Shown piece by piece: positions 5,506 through 7,388 of a stretch of DNA of 7,388 nucleotides (position 1 is the first letter of the stretch; every line of letters begins with the position of its first letter). The DNA is from an uncultured Bacilli bacterium (GTDB lineage Bacteria; Bacillota_I; Bacilli_A; RF39; UBA660). A program made the translations under genes and the position numbers. The notes beneath the pieces were generated by a model. The model saw only the letters and a program-made list of their open reading frames with translations. It was not told the origin of the DNA and searched no databases. The DNA lies in NCBI GenBank assembly GCA_947588665.1, contig CANPYU010000050.1, forward strand, positions 1 to 7,388, given 5' to 3'.

Positions 5506-6093
5506 ATGAATTATTCACAAGAAGAACTTAATCAAATTCTATTATCAAAACCATTAAATGAGTTCTATTTTGCTATAATAGAAAACAGAGGAGAACCTTT
5601 AACTGATGAGGAATATGAAAAAATAACTTGAAGTAACATTGTTTATACTGGGGCTTCCAAAGAAAACATAGACGAATTATCTAAACATTTTTTAGCAAAT
5701 GAGAAATTAAAAGAATTGAAACCTGACTTAATGAAAATGATTTATAGTTTGGCAAGTATAAGGCACATGGCTATCATAACAATGGTTGATGATGAAGTTT
5801 ATGATATAGCAAATGTTGAATTTGTAGATTTAAAAAGAAATAAAATTGTTCATTATGATAATTTTGCAAATTATTATGATGAAACAAATGCCAGAATAAG
5901 GTTTTTTACTCCAGAAGAAGAACCACAATTAAAACAAAAAACTGTTTTAGTAGATGTTGATGATGAATCATTCGTTTATGCATATGAAAAAGATCATGTA
6001 AATCAAAAAGAAAATGAAGATTTAACTAGTAGTTTCTTTGTGGCAATTAAAGGTAAGCTACATATATTATCTAGAAAACCTAATAATAATTAA
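5506..6093 (+). pseudogene. Unknown gene interrupted by one in-frame TGA
   Basis: From ATG 5506, behind GGAGGG and an extended -10 promoter, the frame runs 41 codons (MNYSQEELNQILLSKPLNEF onward) to a TGA at 5629-5631. The same frame then stays open to TAA 6091-6093 and remains protein-like just after the TGA (SNIVYTGASKENIDELSKHF). Restored, the product is about 195 residues, acidic, soluble, with no membrane segment and no domain I recognise; the second half has strand-rich stretches such as MAIITMVDDEVYDIANVEFV. A downstream start (TTG 5716 or ATG 5731) has no ribosome site, so a separate short gene is unlikely. A TGG-to-TGA or CGA-to-TGA mutation is the simplest explanation; sequencing error or recoding remain possible. 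A terminator follows at once, so the gene is a single unit. Confidence 0.7.
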
Positions 6094-6097
6094 AATG

Positions 6098-6130
6098 AAA
6101 TAAGCACCCAATTAAAGTGCTTATTTTTTA
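6098..6130 (+). terminator. Terminator after the interrupted gene, possibly bidirectional
   Basis: AAATAAGCAC (6098-6107) pairs perfectly with GTGCTTATTT (6117-6126) and is followed by TTTA on the plus strand. On the minus strand the stem follows the orphan frame stop by one base and is trailed by CATTTTA, so it may also stop transcription coming from the tRNA. Confidence 0.75.
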
Positions 6131-6229
6131 TAATTCAAAATAACCATGGTCTACTTCGTAACTATCATGTTCTTTCATTGACTGATATTCATATATATTA
6201 AGTCCGAAAAAGTTCGAACAGATTTCCCA
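6128..6229 (-). pseudogene. Orphan 33-codon gene tail next to the tRNA
   Basis: Between the tRNA 3' end and the terminator, the minus strand has an open frame reading WEICSNFFGLNIYEYQSMKE and on to HGYFEL, ending in TAA at 6130-6128 just before the hairpin. Its composition (Trp, Cys, His, several Tyr) is richer than random AT-rich sequence tends to give, and it is slightly less AT-rich than the flanks. It has no start of its own; the only ATG in frame (inside, QSMKEHDS) leaves 16 codons with no ribosome site. I read it as the tail of a gene whose front was lost, perhaps by recombination at the tRNA. Chance remains possible. Confidence 0.35.
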
Positions 6230-6230
6230 A

Positions 6231-6316
6231 TGGTGCTTGTGGTGGGACTTGAACCCACACAAAGTTACCTTCGCCAGATTTTGAGTCTGGTGCGTCTACC
6301 ATTCCGCCACACAAGC
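6231..6316 (-). tRNA. tRNA-Leu (anticodon CAA)
   Basis: The 86-base minus-strand gene includes an encoded CCA. The acceptor stem GCTTGTG pairs with CACAAGC, discriminator A. The anticodon stem CCAGA/TCTGG holds loop CTCAAAA, giving anticodon CAA (reads UUG). A long variable arm of class II tRNA (CGAAGGTAACTTTGT) and a T arm GTGGG-TTCAAGT-CCCAC follow. All of this is typical of leucine tRNA. Confidence 0.97.
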
Positions 6317-6324
6317 GCAAATTA

Positions 6325-6333
6325 ATTATAACA
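6325..6333 (-). promoter_or_regulatory. Extended -10 promoter of the tRNA gene
   Basis: The minus strand reads TGTTATAAT with its last base 8 bases before the first base of the tRNA. No recognisable -35 is present upstream (T-rich tract). A T-run at 6350-6342 comes after the pentapeptide gene, but I see no convincing stem before it. Confidence 0.6.
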
Positions 6334-6365
6334 TAATCTTTTAAAAAAAAGAAGAACTTATTTTA

Positions 6366-6980
6366 CTATTCTAAAATTATCCCTTTATCTCCCACGATTT
6401 CTATCATATTTAAGACTGATAACTTAGAACTAATTAATTCATCTATATTAATATTAACTTCTTTAAAATGACTAGTTTTTAAATCACATTCTCTAAATTT
6501 AGTATCAATAAAATTATCCCCACTAAACTCACATTTATAAAATTCTATACCCTTAAATTTATTATGTCTAAAAATATTTTCTTTTAAATTAACCCCATCC
6601 CATTTACTATTATCCATTTTAGTATTCTCCCATTTAGAATACTGCATTATACTTTCTTCAATTACTAAATCATTTAAATTACATTCAAAAAAACTAACAT
6701 TAGTAAACTTACAACCAATAAATTCCACTTTATTAAAGTTAACTTCACTAATATTAACATTTAAAAACTCACAATTAACAAATCTAACTTTAGCTAAAAA
6801 AACATTATCTAAATTGCAACTAATAAATCTTACATTTTGAAAACTAACACATCTTAAAGTTTGAAACTTTAATTCTTCATTAGTAAGAATTTCTTTATTA
6901 AAAACAATTCCCGTTATATTCATTTCTCTAAAATTTTCAAACTTATCATCTTTTAAATTATAATCAAACTCCCACTTCAT
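6366..6980 (-). CDS. Pentapeptide-repeat protein, translationally coupled to scpB
   Basis: Residues about 44-172 of the 204 follow the five-residue pattern with a central Leu/Phe and small or polar neighbours (CNLDN VFLAK VRFVN CEFLN VNISE VNFNK VEFIG CKFTN...). Such repeats coil into a square right-handed helix. Some members (Qnr, MfpA) mimic DNA and bind gyrase; most have no known role. The end (FKEVNINIDELISSKLSVLN) resembles the C-terminal helix that dimerises these proteins. Residues 1-40 are a non-repeat cap. The ATG at 6980 lies inside the end of scpB, 17 bases of overlap, with its ribosome site (AGAGGAAG) within scpB coding sequence. The neighbour suggests, but does not show, a role in chromosome upkeep. 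Confidence 0.85.
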   Translation of the reverse strand: MKWEFDYNLKDDKFENFREMNITGIVFNKEILTNEELKFQTLRCVSFQNVRFISCNLDNVFLAKVRFVNCEFLNVNISEVNFNKVEFIGCKFTNVSFFECNLNDLVIEESIMQYSKWENTKMDNSKWDGVNLKENIFRHNKFKGIEFYKCEFSGDNFIDTKFRECDLKTSHFKEVNINIDELISSKLSVLNMIEIVGDKGIILE

Positions 6981-7388
6981 TATCTTCCTCTTTATAAATA
7001 GAAGTAAATAGCTCTGTTTCTTCTTCTTTTTCTTCTACTTCTGGTGTAAACTCTGGAAGCTCATTTAAACTGGCAAGGCCAAAGCAATCCAAAAATTCTC
7101 TTGTTGTTCTATACATATTAGGTCTTCCCGGTAACTTCGATTTACCAGCTTCTTTAACTAACCCCTTAGCAACTAATCTACGCACTATATAAGCACTCTG
7201 TACTCCCCTCATTTCATCTATTTCAACCCTAGTTATCGGCTGATTATAAGCGATAATTGCTAAAACTTCTAAAGTTGAAGGACTAAGAGTATTAGCATCC
7301 GGATTATCTACTAATTTTTGATAATATTCTTTATGTTCTTCTTTCGTAGTGAGTTTAAAAGCATCTCCCAAATAACTTATTCTAATTC
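6964..7388 (-). CDS. scpB: Segregation and condensation protein B (5' part outside the window)
   Basis: ScpB binds the kleisin ScpA and, with SMC, forms the bacterial condensin that compacts and separates daughter chromosomes. The visible 140 or so residues cover the end of the first winged helix (RISYLGDAFKLTTKEEH) and the second one: TLEVLAIIAYNQPITRVEID, EMRGVQSAYIVRRLVAKGLV, GRPNMYRTTREFLDCFGL. These are hallmark ScpB sequences. An acidic tail (EVEEKEEETEL) follows. The frame is open through position 7388, so TTG at 7371 is internal and not the start; roughly 50-60 N-terminal residues should lie beyond the edge. It ends in TGA (6966-6964) within the pentapeptide gene. Confidence 0.95.
   Translation of the reverse strand, partial: IRISYLGDAFKLTTKEEHKEYYQKLVDNPDANTLSPSTLEVLAIIAYNQPITRVEIDEMRGVQSAYIVRRLVAKGLVKEAGKSKLPGRPNMYRTTREFLDCFGLASLNELPEFTPEVEEKEEETELFTSIYKEEDNEVGV

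Noticed and set aside
5629..5631. UGA read as tryptophan as in mycoplasmas
   Set aside because: Every tryptophan in the intact long genes here is TGG, and a UGA-Trp organism would use TGA for most of them.
5716..6093. Separate 125-residue gene starting at TTG 5716
   Set aside because: No ribosome site precedes it and the frame upstream is protein-like back to the TGA at 5629, so it is the rear part of the gene starting at 5506.
6200..6316. Attachment site of an integrated element at the tRNA
   Set aside because: No integrase gene and no repeat of the tRNA 3' end are present in the window; only the orphan tail hints at past recombination.
6964..7371. TTG at 7371 as the scpB start
   Set aside because: The frame continues to the window edge and the residues before it (RISYL) align with the usual ScpB first domain.
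1..7388. CRISPR array or insertion sequence
   Set aside because: No regularly spaced repeats with unique spacers, no transposase-like frame and no terminal repeats with target duplication were seen.

Overview
The window is a very AT-rich stretch of bacterial chromosome with Gram-positive gene layout: strong AAGGAGG-type ribosome sites, TTGACA/TATAAT promoters and hairpin-plus-T terminators. The gene content (an LCP cell-wall ligase, a PAP2 lipid phosphatase, a surface protein with a PQTFD sorting motif, ScpB) suggests a low-GC Firmicute, possibly a wall-bearing gut Bacilli lineage near the Mollicutes. That placement is inference; no marker here fixes the genus. Tryptophan in all the intact long genes is TGG, so the standard bacterial code is used.

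Layout. Positions 1-282: start of a leftward gene cut by the window edge, its candidate promoter, a cluster of inverted and direct AT-rich repeats, and the terminator of the next gene. 283-1893 (-): secreted, sortase-type wall-anchored protein with its own promoter. 2012-4147 (-): PAP2 phosphatase followed by an LCP protein, each with a promoter, ended by a hairpin with a GCAA loop. 4112-4426: non-coding except for a possible gene tail and a hairpin terminator. 4427-4996 (-): GNAT acetyltransferase and its promoter.

4982-5300 is the most interesting part. It has the anatomy of a type I toxin-antitoxin locus: a strong promoter, a leader that folds over its own Shine-Dalgarno sequence, a 29-residue hydrophobic basic-ended peptide, a terminator whose 5' arm can pair for 14 bp with the start of the mRNA, and a convergent promoter placed to make an antisense RNA over the 3' end. 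The peptide resembles no family I can name with confidence.

5475-6130 (+): a gene of unknown function with good promoter, ribosome site and terminator, interrupted by one in-frame TGA after 41 codons. 6128-6316 (-): a tRNA-Leu(CAA) followed by an orphan 33-codon reading frame that ends at a terminator. 6366-7388 (-): the 3' part of scpB (chromosome segregation) overlapping by 17 bases a pentapeptide-repeat gene, which suggests the two are co-expressed.

PAP2 and LCP plausibly act on the same undecaprenyl-linked envelope polymers, and the surface protein would be attached to that envelope by a sortase encoded elsewhere. The small toxin-like locus and the interrupted gene look like accessory insertions between housekeeping blocks.
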